DNA of 54,441 nucleotides from Polaromonas sp. (GTDB lineage Bacteria; Pseudomonadota; Gammaproteobacteria; Burkholderiales; Burkholderiaceae_C): assembly GCA_025363315.1 (NCBI GenBank), contig JANYED010000061.1, forward strand, positions 1 through 54,441. Reading direction: 5' to 3'. Shown here in pieces: positions 1-7,309 of the stretch (its first letter is position 1; each line of letters begins with the position of its first letter). A model generated the notes under the pieces. It saw nothing but the letters and a program-made list of their open reading frames with translations, had not been told where the DNA came from and did not search any database. The translations under genes and the position numbers were made by a program.

Positions 1-171
1 ATTGTGGGCAATATGTTGATAGGTGGGCTGGCCCTCTACGCCATTCCGGCCACTTGGGACTACGTTTATTTCATGAAGCGTGAAGGCACACCCGTGCTGG
101 GATTGCCCTTCATGTGGGTGTTTTTACCGTTTGTATTTTTGCTGGTGGCATTGGTAGTTCGGTCGGGTTAA
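1..171 (+). CDS. dctQ: TRAP transporter small permease DctQ, C-terminal part (5' end outside window)
   Basis: This is the 3' end of a gene entering from the left. Frame 1 gives hydrophobic segments (IGGLALYAIPATWDYV, then PFMWVFLPFVFLLVALVV) that fit the last transmembrane helices of a DctQ-type small permease. It sits directly before a DctM-type large permease, the usual TRAP pair, which works with a periplasmic receptor to import organic acids using an ion gradient. The reading frame stops at TAA (169-171). However, the same frame continues beyond it with coding-like sequence (AIWRAARGEGLDAELRL) to a TGA at 223-225 that overlaps the dctM ATG as ATGA. The ancestral gene therefore probably ended there. 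The family call rests on hydrophobicity and context, because only about 56 residues are visible. Confidence 0.7.
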   Translation: MVGNMLIGGLALYAIPATWDYVYFMKREGTPVLGLPFMWVFLPFVFLLVALVVRSG

Positions 172-221
172 GCGATTTGGCGGGCGGCCAGAGGCGAAGG
201 CCTGGATGCGGAGTTGCGGCT

Positions 222-1520
222 ATGAGCACAGCCCTCATCGTTTTAGTTGTCGTGCTCGTCAGCGCCATGCTGCTGCGCATGCCGATCGGCTTTTCAATGA
301 TCGCGTCCGGCATTGCCTACCTGCTGGTCAAGCGGCAAGATGTGGGCCTGGTGGCCGAGCAAATTGGCAATGGCCTTTACAACAGCTACGTGTTGCTGGC
401 CGTCCCGCTGTTTGTGTTTGCCGCCAACATCATGAACGCGGGCACGGTGAGCGAGCGCATTTTTGATTTTTGCCGCATCCTGGTGGGCCGCATGCGCGGC
501 GGGCTGGCACAGGTGGACATTCTGGTCAGCGTGATCTTTTCAGGCATGAGCGGTAGCGCGATTGCCGATGCCGCCGGGCCGGGCCTCGTCACCATCAAAC
601 AGATGCTGAAAAAGCCTGAATATTCGCGCGGTTTTGCTGGTGCGGTGGTGGTAGCCAGCGCCACGCTGGGGCCGATCATTCCGCCGTCGATACCGATGGT
701 GATTTACGCAATGGTGTCAGGCGCATCGGTCGGGGCGCTGTTTTTGGGTGGGGTGGTGCCGGGTTTTTTGATGGCGGCGCTGATGATGCTGGTGGTGCAT
801 GTCATCGCCGTCAAACGCAACATGCCGCGTGAAGACAAGATACCGCTGCGCGACTGGCCAGCCATCATCTACCGGGGCGCGCTGCCCTTGTCGATGCCGA
901 TTGTGCTGCTGGGCGGTATTTATTCAGGCGCCTTTACGCCCACTGAAGCGGCAGCGGTGGCGGCGCTGCATGCGCTGGTGCTGGCGGGCGTGGTGTACCG
1001 GGCGCTGACCTGGCGCAGCTTTTGGGGCGTGGTGATGGAATCAACGCGCGGCAGCGCGGTCATCACTTTCATTTTGGCGGGCTCGTTTATTTTGAACTAC
1101 GCCTTTACCGCTGAAGGTGTGCCGCAAGCGATGGCCGCCTGGGTTGACAGCCTGGGTTTGACTCAAATCAAATTCTTGCTGCTGGTCAACCTGATGTTTT
1201 TGGTGCTGGGCTGCTTTCTGGATGTGTCAGTGCTGCTGCTGGTGTTTGTGCCCATGCTGCTGCCTGCGGCCAAGCTGCTGGGCGTTGACCTGGTGCACTT
1301 TGGCGTGCTGGTGGTGCTGAACATGATGATCGGTCTCATCCACCCGCCGTTTGGCATGCTGCTGTTTGTGACCAAGGCGCTGACGGGCATACCGATTGGC
1401 GAGATGATGAAGGAAGGCTGGCCGTTTTTGGTGATGCTTTTACTGTTGCTGCTGGCGATGACCTGCTTTCCACAAATCGTATTGTGGTTGCCGCAAACCA
1501 TGGGCTACACCGGAAAGTAA
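222..1520 (+). CDS. dctM: TRAP transporter large permease DctM
   Basis: A 432-residue, very hydrophobic inner-membrane protein of normal length for the DctM/SiaM large subunit, which forms the translocation channel of TRAP transporters for C4-dicarboxylates and related organic acids. Typical motifs are visible: GMSGSAIADAAG near residue 107 and GPIIPPSIP near residue 150. About 12 transmembrane helices follow through to a Leu-rich C-terminus. An in-frame ATG exists at 114, but the ATG at 222 begins the normal hydrophobic N-terminus (MSTALIVLVVVL) and overlaps the apparent original end of dctQ as ATGA, so 222 is preferred. The substrate cannot be read from the permease alone. The gene converges on the Bug receptor gene, whose stop lies 12 bases beyond. 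Confidence 0.9.
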   Translation: MSTALIVLVVVLVSAMLLRMPIGFSMIASGIAYLLVKRQDVGLVAEQIGNGLYNSYVLLAVPLFVFAANIMNAGTVSERIFDFCRILVGRMRGGLAQVDILVSVIFSGMSGSAIADAAGPGLVTIKQMLKKPEYSRGFAGAVVVASATLGPIIPPSIPMVIYAMVSGASVGALFLGGVVPGFLMAALMMLVVHVIAVKRNMPREDKIPLRDWPAIIYRGALPLSMPIVLLGGIYSGAFTPTEAAAVAALHALVLAGVVYRALTWRSFWGVVMESTRGSAVITFILAGSFILNYAFTAEGVPQAMAAWVDSLGLTQIKFLLLVNLMFLVLGCFLDVSVLLLVFVPMLLPAAKLLGVDLVHFGVLVVLNMMIGLIHPPFGMLLFVTKALTGIPIGEMMKEGWPFLVMLLLLLLAMTCFPQIVLWLPQTMGYTGK

Positions 1521-1531
1521 ATTCGGTAAAT

Positions 1532-2497
1532 CTACTGTGTGGGTATTTTGGCGCGTGCAATCACGTCAGACCAGCGGCGAATCTCGGCGGCCAGCAACGT
1601 TGCCAGTTGCTCGGGTGTGCTGTAGGTTGCGTCGATGTTCAGGTCGAGCAAACGTTTTTTAACGTCTGGCGCTTCGAGTGCCGCCTTGACCTCACGGTTC
1701 AGGCGGGCCACGATGTCTTTTGGGGTTTTGGCCGGTGCGGCAAGCGCATTCCAGGACGCTGCGCTGAAACCCGTGATGCCGCTTTGCGCGGCGGTGGGTA
1801 CGTCTTTCAGCACCACGGAGCGCCTGTCACCAAACACGGCCAATGCTTTGATCGCGCTGGCGTTGATTTGTGGCAACAGCGGGCTCAAAATTTCAACCGC
1901 GGCATCAATTTGCCCGCCGCGCAGCGCAGTGATAACGGCTGGGGTGCCGTTGAACGGCACAATTTGCGCCTGAATGTTCGCGGTCGATTTGAACAACTCT
2001 GCTGACAGGTTTTGCGTGCTGCCCACATTGATGGTGCCAATGTTCAGCTTGCCCGGATTGGCGCGCGCAAACGCCAGTAGCTCTGGCAGAGTTTTATATG
2101 GAGAGTTTTGCGGCACCACCAGCGCGATGTCGAAAAAACCCAACGTGGAGATGGGCGCAAAGTCACGGGCCGTATCAAAAGGCAGCGCCTTGAACAGCCC
2201 GGCGCTGACCGCCGTGCCGTTAGACATCAGCAACAACGTGTGGCCGTCGGCTTCAGCCTTGGCTACCGTGTCCCCGGCCACGACGCCGCCCGCGCCGGGC
2301 TTGTTGTCAACCACCACCGGTTGGCCCATGTTGTCAGCCATTTTTTGCGCTACGATGCGCGCCGTCAAATCAGCAACGCCGCCTGCGCCGAAAGGTACGA
2401 CTATTTTGATAGCGCGGTTTGAAAGCGGCTGGGCGTTGACGGGCAGCGCCAACAACGGCATCAAGGCTAATAAGAAGTAAAACAGTTTTTGCTTCAT
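1532..2497 (-). CDS. Bug/TctC-family tripartite tricarboxylate transporter substrate-binding protein
   Basis: A 321-residue exported solute receptor. It has an N-terminal signal peptide (MKQKLFYFLLALMPLLALPVNA, cleavage predicted near residue 22) followed by the Bug-family signatures VVPFGAGGVADLTAR (about residues 34-48) and NKPGAGG (about 65-71). Bug proteins bind carboxylates and similar small ligands in the periplasm and are greatly expanded in Burkholderiales, where most lack adjacent permeases. No tctA or tctB is visible here. An in-frame start 22 codons upstream exists, but the chosen ATG begins the signal peptide. The gene lies 7 bases after the stop of the frnE-like gene, so the two are probably co-transcribed. 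The ligand is unknown. Confidence 0.9.
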   Translation of the reverse strand: MKQKLFYFLLALMPLLALPVNAQPLSNRAIKIVVPFGAGGVADLTARIVAQKMADNMGQPVVVDNKPGAGGVVAGDTVAKAEADGHTLLLMSNGTAVSAGLFKALPFDTARDFAPISTLGFFDIALVVPQNSPYKTLPELLAFARANPGKLNIGTINVGSTQNLSAELFKSTANIQAQIVPFNGTPAVITALRGGQIDAAVEILSPLLPQINASAIKALAVFGDRRSVVLKDVPTAAQSGITGFSAASWNALAAPAKTPKDIVARLNREVKAALEAPDVKKRLLDLNIDATYSTPEQLATLLAAEIRRWSDVIARAKIPTQ

Positions 2498-2504
2498 GAC
2501 ACGA

Positions 2505-3170
2505 TCAGCCAGCGGCGGCGATCTGGCGGAGTGCATTTTCAAACACTTCAACTGGCTGGGCACCAGAGACCAGATGCCTGCTGTTGATGATGACTGCTGG
2601 CACAGAACGAATGCCCTGCCCGGTGTAGAAGTGCTCTTGTGCCCGCACCTCGTCAGCGTATTGGTTGGAGCTTAAGACAACCTTTGCGGTGGCTACGTCC
2701 AGCCCCACTTGCCCGACGACGCGCAGCAGCACCTCGTGCGAGGCCGGGCTTTGTCCGTTGGTAAAGTACGCGGCGAACAGCGCCTCTTTCAGCGCCTTTT
2801 GCTTGTCCGGACTCACCGTTTCAGCCCAATGCAGCAAGCGATGCGCATCAAAGGTGTTGTAAATGCGGCTGCGGCCACCGCCCGGCTCGCTGGCCATCGC
2901 AAATTTAAAACCAGCTTGTGCACCACGCTGTCGAATGTTCTCGCGGTTGGCATTGGCCTGATCAGCGCTGATGCCGTACTTTTGCGTGATGTGCTCGGTG
3001 ATCTCCTGGCCTTCCAGCGGCATGTGGGGGTTCAGCTCAAACGGCTGAAAATGCAGCTCAGCGGTGATGTCGGGTTTGACATTGGCCAGGGCTTGGTCAA
3101 GCGCCCGCAGGCCAATCACGCACCAGGGGCATGACACGTCGGACACGAAGTCGATTTTGAGATGGTTCAT
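2505..3170 (-). CDS. DsbA-family oxidoreductase, FrnE-like
   Basis: A 221-residue thioredoxin-fold protein of the FrnE/2-hydroxychromene-2-carboxylate isomerase-related DsbA family. The CPWC active-site motif is at residues 14-17, after a first beta strand (MNHLKIDFVSDVS). No signal peptide is visible, so it is probably cytoplasmic, where such proteins act as thiol-disulfide oxidoreductases or chaperones under oxidative stress. The C-terminal part contains the cis-Pro loop region (GIRSVPAVIINSRHLVSGAQP) typical of the family. The ATG at 3170 begins directly at the conserved first strand; the open frame upstream overlaps the opposite-strand chromate transporter gene and is not used. It probably forms a two-gene operon with the downstream Bug receptor. 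Confidence 0.88.
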   Translation of the reverse strand: MNHLKIDFVSDVSCPWCVIGLRALDQALANVKPDITAELHFQPFELNPHMPLEGQEITEHITQKYGISADQANANRENIRQRGAQAGFKFAMASEPGGGRSRIYNTFDAHRLLHWAETVSPDKQKALKEALFAAYFTNGQSPASHEVLLRVVGQVGLDVATAKVVLSSNQYADEVRAQEHFYTGQGIRSVPAVIINSRHLVSGAQPVEVFENALRQIAAAG

Positions 3171-3234
3171 GGCGCGATTGTCGAAAAATGGTTGAGGTGC
3201 GTTAACGCCAGTTGGCGGTAACGATAATGACTGG

Positions 3235-3810
3235 ATGATAAAGCCCTTGCCTGCAGCAACTGCACAGCCCACATCGCTGACCGATCTGTTTGTGTCCTTC
3301 ACTGTACTGGCGCTGCAGGGCTTTGGCGGCGTGTTGGCCGTGGTGCAACGTGAGCTGGTTGAGAAAAAGCGCTGGTTTACGCGTGAAGAATTTGTGGAGG
3401 AATGGGCAGTTGCGCAAATCATGCCGGGGCCGAATGTAGTGAACCTGTCGCTAATGATTGGCAGCCGCTACTTCGGCTTTAAAGGCGCGATGGCTGCGCT
3501 GGCGGGCATGCTGGTGGCGCCGCTGTGCGTGGTGTTGCTGCTGGCCTTGGTCTATGCCCAGTTTGCAGGCCACCCCGGCGTGCAGGGTGCGCTGCGCGGC
3601 ATGGCGGCAGTGGCTGCGGGCCTGATTGCCGCGACCGGCCTGAAGCTGTTTGGTGCGCTGCAAAAAAATGTGCTGGGTTTACCGGTCTGCATCTGCCTGG
3701 GCGTGCTGTGTTTTGTAGCGGTTGGGCTGCTGCGCTGGCCGCTGGCCTATGTGTTGATGGGCCTTGGCACTGTGGCGTGCACGATGGCCTACAGGAAGCT
3801 ACAGCCATGA
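3235..3810 (+). CDS. Short-chain CHR family transporter, first (N-half) protein
   Basis: A 191-residue membrane protein of the CHR (chromate ion transporter) family. Family hallmarks are visible: GFGGVLAVVQRELVEKKRW in the first quarter, then AQIMPGPNVVNLSLMIGSRYFG. About five or six hydrophobic segments follow. Full-length ChrA proteins carry two homologous halves; this is a single-domain short-chain form with a partner gene immediately downstream, and such pairs are thought to act together. Known family members export chromate, or transport sulfate-like oxyanions, across the inner membrane. No chrB regulator is visible, so the physiological substrate is uncertain. Confidence 0.85.
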   Translation: MIKPLPAATAQPTSLTDLFVSFTVLALQGFGGVLAVVQRELVEKKRWFTREEFVEEWAVAQIMPGPNVVNLSLMIGSRYFGFKGAMAALAGMLVAPLCVVLLLALVYAQFAGHPGVQGALRGMAAVAAGLIAATGLKLFGALQKNVLGLPVCICLGVLCFVAVGLLRWPLAYVLMGLGTVACTMAYRKLQP

Positions 3811-3823
3811 ATAAGCTGACGTC

Positions 3824-4408
3824 ATGACAGAGCCCCTGAGTTTGGTACTGACGGTGCAAGACTGGTTCAACCTGTTTTTTCACTACATGTCGCTGTCGCT
3901 GCTGGCCATTGGTGGGGCTATCACCACCGCGCCAGACATGCACCGCTATCTGGTTGACCAGCAACACTGGCTGACCGATGCGCAGTTCAATGCATCGATT
4001 GCCATCGCGCAAGCCGCACCGGGGCCAAATGTGCTGTTCGTTGCGCTGATGGGCTGGAATGTGGGGCTGAACGCGGGCGGCATGCTGACGGGCCTGCTGG
4101 GCGTTTTGACCGCCATGCTGGGCATATTGATACCCAGCACCACGCTGACTTACCTTGCCGCGCAGTGGGGCCACCGTAACCGCGAGTTGCGGGCGGTGCG
4201 CGCCTTCAAGCAAGGCATGGCGCCAATCGTGGTGGCGCTGCTGATAGCCACCGGCTGGATACTCGCGCAATCCAATGGTCCAGAACTGAAGAATTGGCCG
4301 ATATGGCTGGTCACGGCGCTCACAGCACTGATTGTGTGGCGCAGCAAAGTTCATTTGCTGTGGCTGCTGGGTGCGGGCGCGTTGCTGGGCTGGTTTGGGC
4401 TGGTTTAA
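3824..4408 (+). CDS. Short-chain CHR family transporter, second (C-half) protein
   Basis: A 194-residue CHR-family membrane protein, partner of the preceding gene. It repeats the family pattern: FFHYMSLSLLAIGGAITTAPDM near the N-terminus, then AIAQAAPGPNVLFVALMGWNVG and several hydrophobic helices. It starts 13 bases after the stop of the upstream gene, which fits translational coupling in a two-gene operon. The two polypeptides correspond to the two halves of long-chain ChrA and are probably an antiparallel heterodimer; this is inferred from family knowledge. The gene converges with rlmB, whose stop lies 7 bases downstream. Confidence 0.85.
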   Translation: MTEPLSLVLTVQDWFNLFFHYMSLSLLAIGGAITTAPDMHRYLVDQQHWLTDAQFNASIAIAQAAPGPNVLFVALMGWNVGLNAGGMLTGLLGVLTAMLGILIPSTTLTYLAAQWGHRNRELRAVRAFKQGMAPIVVALLIATGWILAQSNGPELKNWPIWLVTALTALIVWRSKVHLLWLLGAGALLGWFGLV

Positions 4409-4414
4409 TTTTTC

Positions 4415-5170
4415 TCAGGCGGCTCGGCGTTGTCTTAAAGCCTCATACAAACAAACCCCGCTGGCCACCGACACATTCAGGCTTTCAACCGCCCCGTGCA
4501 TTGGGATGCTGACCAGCTGATCACAGGTTTTGCGCGTCAACTGGCGCATGCCCTCGCCTTCTGCTCCTAAAACCAGAGCTATCGGGCCTGTCAAATCAAC
4601 GTCGTAAATCGTTTTTTCAGCATCGTCTGATGTGCCGATGCACCAAATATTGCGCTCCTTCAATTCACCCAGCGTGCGCGCCAGGTTGGTCACCATAAAG
4701 TACGGCATGGTCTCAGCCGCACCGCTAGCCACCTTCGACACAATCGCGCTAATACCCGCTGCGTGGTCTTTCGGTGCTATCACGGCGTGAGCGCCCGCGC
4801 CGTCGGCCACCCGCAGGCAGGCACCCAGGTTGTGCGGGTCAGTCACGCCGTCCAATACCAGCAGCAGCGGATTCTTCACACCGGACGATTCCAGGTTTTC
4901 AAGCAACTCATCAAGCGACGTGACCTGCGCCAGCGCATCCACCCGCGCCACCACACCCTGGTGTCCGTGGCTGCCGCACATTTTGGCCAGCCGCAGGCCG
5001 TCAGACTCGACCAGCTTGATGCCGCTGTCACGCGCGCGGTCCGTGAACTGCCGCATACGCGCATCACGCCGCTGCACGTCGTAAAACACTTCGAAGACGG
5101 ATTTGGGCGCGGTTTTGATGCGCACGCCAACGGCGTGAAAGCCGAATAGATTTTTGGAGGAAGAAGGCAT
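4415..5170 (-). CDS. rlmB: 23S rRNA (guanosine-2'-O-)-methyltransferase RlmB
   Basis: A 251-residue SpoU/TrmH-type methyltransferase, normal length for RlmB, which 2'-O-methylates G2251 of 23S rRNA in E. coli. The N-terminal substrate-binding domain begins KNLFGFHAVGVRIK. The SPOUT knot motifs are clear: LVLDGVTDPHNLGACLRVAD (motif 1, about residue 104), ALVLGAEGEGM (motif 2) and IPMHGAVESLNVSVA (motif 3, S-adenosylmethionine binding). The start at 5170 (MPSSSKNLFGF) matches the family; the longer open frame upstream reads into intergenic repeat sequence. Upstream lies one copy of the dispersed repeat. Confidence 0.93.
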   Translation of the reverse strand: MPSSSKNLFGFHAVGVRIKTAPKSVFEVFYDVQRRDARMRQFTDRARDSGIKLVESDGLRLAKMCGSHGHQGVVARVDALAQVTSLDELLENLESSGVKNPLLLVLDGVTDPHNLGACLRVADGAGAHAVIAPKDHAAGISAIVSKVASGAAETMPYFMVTNLARTLGELKERNIWCIGTSDDAEKTIYDVDLTGPIALVLGAEGEGMRQLTRKTCDQLVSIPMHGAVESLNVSVASGVCLYEALRQRRAA

Positions 5171-5210
5171 GAGTCGATTATCCCTGCACAGCCATGTCAT
5201 TGAGCGAATA

Positions 5211-5262
5211 TCATTTTTATAGCTGCTCGCGCCCATAGTTATTGGGCTAGGAGCCAATTTGA
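5211..5262 (+). repeat. Dispersed intergenic repeat, copy 1
   Basis: Copy of the repeat family with core TAGCTGCTCGCGCCCGTA (here AGCTGCTCGCGCCCATAG), followed by TTATTGGGCTAGGAGCC and AATTTG. It lies just upstream of rlmB, between that gene and the LysR pseudogene. The GCCC...GGGC arms could form a small hairpin. Nine clear copies occur in the window. Confidence 0.8.
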
Positions 5263-5375
5263 CCCACGAATCTCGTCCACAGCTTGCAGATCTTGTTGGG
5301 CTGTGCAGCATCGAGCATATTGCGCGAGGAGTTAAGGCAGCCTGTTCGGCCGATCAACTGAGACGTACAGAAAAA

Positions 5376-6148
5376 TCATCGGTCTTGCAGGGCAGAGTTC
5401 TTTGCCAGATTCGTCAGCAGAAAATCAACCAAGACCCGCACACGCGAGGCCAAACCTGCGCGGTGAGGATAAAAGATACGCATGCTGGCGTCACCCGGCA
5501 GGTGCTGGAGAGGGAGCACTTCGACCAATTCCCCACGATGCAACGCAGTATGAGCATGATGGCGGCCCAAGCGCGCTATGCCCATGTGAAGCAAGGCGGC
5601 GTACAAACCAACATGGCCGCAAGATTGCAAATCTTGCGGGCCACCATTCCTTCGGGAGGCTCGCTGCCACCGCGAATGCCCACGTCGAAGCCTTCGCGCA
5701 ACAAATCCACGTTGAGATCATTCAGGCTCAAATCAACCTGCAGCTGGGGATACAGCGCGTAAAACGCCGGCAGAAGCGGCAGCACAAAGCGCCGGCCAAA
5801 GCCCGCTGAGCTGCTGACTCGCACCAACCCGTGTGGCGTAAGCCCCTGCGTGACCTGGATAAAAGCCGCCTCCAGAGGCCCCCAACCCTCTCGGGCTTGC
5901 GCCACGAACGCTTTTCCCTCTTTTATCAGCACTAGCTGGCGTGTGGTTCGGTGGAACAAACGCACTTTCCGCATGGCTTGCAGCGCAGCCCCGTTTTTGC
6001 TGACGGCGGCTGGCGTAAGTTCAAGCACCTTGGCTGCGGCCGTGAAGCTGCCGCTTTCGGCGGACTGAACGGCACTCATCAACCCGGTAAAGTGGCTCGT
6101 AAATGGCCAGTTGCTGGACGCCGAACCGGCTGAATTCATGGTGGCCAT
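5376..6148 (-). pseudogene. LysR-family transcriptional regulator, pseudogene (internal deletion and frameshift)
   Basis: Two reading frames together resemble one LysR-type regulator. The first (from about 6117 down to 5576) has the helix-turn-helix region (SAESGSFTAAAKVLELTPAA, then VRLFHRTTRQL) and the start of the ligand-binding domain (GLVRVSSSAGFGRRFVLPLL, then DVGIRGGSEPPEGMVARKI). It then runs out of family sequence at LAAMLV and stops. The second frame (5630 to 5376) resumes with the family C-terminus (MGIARL, then GELVEVLP, PHRAGLASRVRVLVDFLL). Compared with a typical protein of about 300 residues, roughly 60 codons from the middle of the effector domain are missing, and the frame changes at the junction near 5590-5620. 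The helix-turn-helix linker also looks damaged (VSKNGAALQAMRKVRLF). The 5' boundary is uncertain. A functional regulator is very unlikely. Confidence 0.82.
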
Positions 6149-6290
6149 TCAATTGGACGCCCGCATGGTGCCAGCACCGGGCGGCGTGCCCGTGATGGAA
6201 CCGGTGATCAAGCCGACCGTGCCTGACGGGTTTGAGGTCATCAACAAAAAACTGCCTATGCGCCTGGTCAATGGGCAGGCAAGCAGGTAG
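6066..6290 (+). other. Unidentified coding debris in decayed intergenic region
   Basis: A forward frame opens after a stop near 6065 and reads to TAG at 6288-6290. It encodes NPVKWLVNGQLLDAEPAEF, then MVAIQLDARMVPAPGGVP and KPTVPDGFEVINKKLPMRL. The composition looks protein-coding (balanced residues, Pro/Gly-rich turns) but no credible start or ribosome site is present and I do not recognise the family. The frame runs head-on into the LysR pseudogene. It is best read as the C-terminal remnant of a gene truncated by the event that also damaged the LysR gene. A chance open frame cannot be excluded. Confidence 0.3.
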
Positions 6291-6324
6291 CGGCCCAGGC
6301 AAAGGTGGCGGCAAAATAACCGAA

Positions 6325-6360
6325 GGCATTGCGCAAGAAGGTATTGCGCAAGAAGGCATT
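6325..6360 (+). repeat. 15-bp tandem repeat
   Basis: Two full units, GGCATTGCGCAAGAA and GGTATTGCGCAAGAA, followed by a partial third (GGCATT). In one forward frame it reads EGIAQEGIAQEGIA. It lies in the decayed region and has no evident function. Confidence 0.75.
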
Positions 6361-6557
6361 GCCGCCAGAAACGCCGCTTGTGCCAACACCCGCTGGGAGA
6401 GCTGGCTTCAAACCCGGCAAAGCGAAGGCTTTTACGAGCTGTGGTCGGGCACTGTGGGCGTGCTGTTAAAAAATGCGGGCAGAGCGAAAGAAAGTTCTGC
6501 CGATTTGCGTTAACGTCATACCATGCCAAGAGCTACACTTTCGATAGCTACACTTTC

Positions 6558-6602
6558 AATAGCTGCTCGCGCCCGTATTGCATGAGCTACAGCCCTGTTT
6601 AG
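6558..6602 (+). repeat. Dispersed intergenic repeat, copy 2
   Basis: AATAGCTGCTCGCGCCCGTA followed by a divergent second half (TTGCATGAGCTACAGCCCTG). It abuts the ybbA stop codon at 6605. The preceding bases carry two copies of AGCTACACTTTC. Confidence 0.75.
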
Positions 6603-6604
6603 CT

Positions 6605-7309
6605 TCAGTCCAGCCTGATTTTACCCGCTTCAATCACAATGCGCCGCTCGCAGCGCGCGGCAATGGCTTTGTCGTGCGTGACCAGCACCAGCGTTGTGCC
6701 CAGCTCGCGGTTCAGCTCAAACATCAACTGCATCACGGTGTCCCCCGTGGCAAAGTCAAGGCTACCGGTGGGCTCGTCTGCCAGCAGCACGGCCGGTTGC
6801 ACCACGAAGGCACGGGCCAGCGCCACGCGCTGCTGCTCGCCGCCAGACAGCACCTTGGGGTAATGCGACAGGCGCTCGCCGAGGCCGACGCGCTTGAGCA
6901 TTTCTAGTGCCATCGCTCTGGCGTTTTTAGTTCCTGACAGCTCCAGGGGCAGCATGACGTTTTCCAGCGCCGTCAAATTGCCCATTAGCTGGAAACTTTG
7001 AAAGACAAAACCGACTTTTTGTGCCCGCAGCGCAGCGCGATCGTCTTCGCTCAAGGCAAAAATGTCCTGGCCTGCCAAGCGGACTGTGCCGCTGGTGGGT
7101 GTGTCTAAACCTGCAATGATGGACAACAACGTACTTTTGCCTGAGCCTGATGCGCCGATAATGGCGGCGGTCTCGCGTGGGGCGAGGGCAAAATCGATAT
7201 CACGCAAAATGGTCAGTGTGCCTGTCGAGTCGCTGACGGACTTGAAAATATGCTGAACGGCAACAATTGAATCTAACGGAACATTGCTGGAAACAACAGA
7301 AGCGGACAT
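6605..7309 (-). CDS. ybbA: ABC transporter ATP-binding protein, YbbA/LolD type
   Basis: A 234-residue ABC ATPase of the MacB/LolD/YbbA group. Walker A GASGSGKST, the Q-loop region GFVFQSFQLMGNLTALEN, signature LSGGEQQR, Walker B AVLLADEPTGSLD and the H-loop VTHD are all intact. In E. coli, ybbA is divergent from tesA and followed by the permease gene ybbP; here the tesA divergence is preserved but the downstream region is decayed and no permease gene is visible. The ATG at 7309 shares three bases of a CATG with the tesA start on the other strand. A longer upstream open frame overlaps tesA and is rejected. Without its permease the transported substrate cannot be stated; lipid or lipoprotein handling is the family's usual theme. 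Confidence 0.9.
   Translation of the reverse strand: MSASVVSSNVPLDSIVAVQHIFKSVSDSTGTLTILRDIDFALAPRETAAIIGASGSGKSTLLSIIAGLDTPTSGTVRLAGQDIFALSEDDRAALRAQKVGFVFQSFQLMGNLTALENVMLPLELSGTKNARAMALEMLKRVGLGERLSHYPKVLSGGEQQRVALARAFVVQPAVLLADEPTGSLDFATGDTVMQLMFELNRELGTTLVLVTHDKAIAARCERRIVIEAGKIRLD

Larger units (their letters stand above)
6149..6604. other. Intergenic region without an intact gene
   Basis: About 450 bases between the LysR pseudogene and the ybbA stop. It holds the end of the unidentified forward frame, a 15-bp tandem repeat (6325-6360), a possible forward frame at 6232-6513 (reads TRWESWLQTRQSEGFYELW; unrecognised), a short direct repeat of AGCTACACTTTC (6531-6557), and copy 2 of the dispersed repeat. 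No promoter or RNA gene was recognised. This is where a permease partner for ybbA might have been expected, but none is present. Confidence 0.5.

Noticed and set aside
3479-4354. Long reverse open frame (291 codons) opposite the CHR transporter genes
   Set aside because: Its translation is rich in Gln, His, Arg and Pro with no family pattern, and both forward frames here are recognised membrane proteins. It is an antisense shadow.
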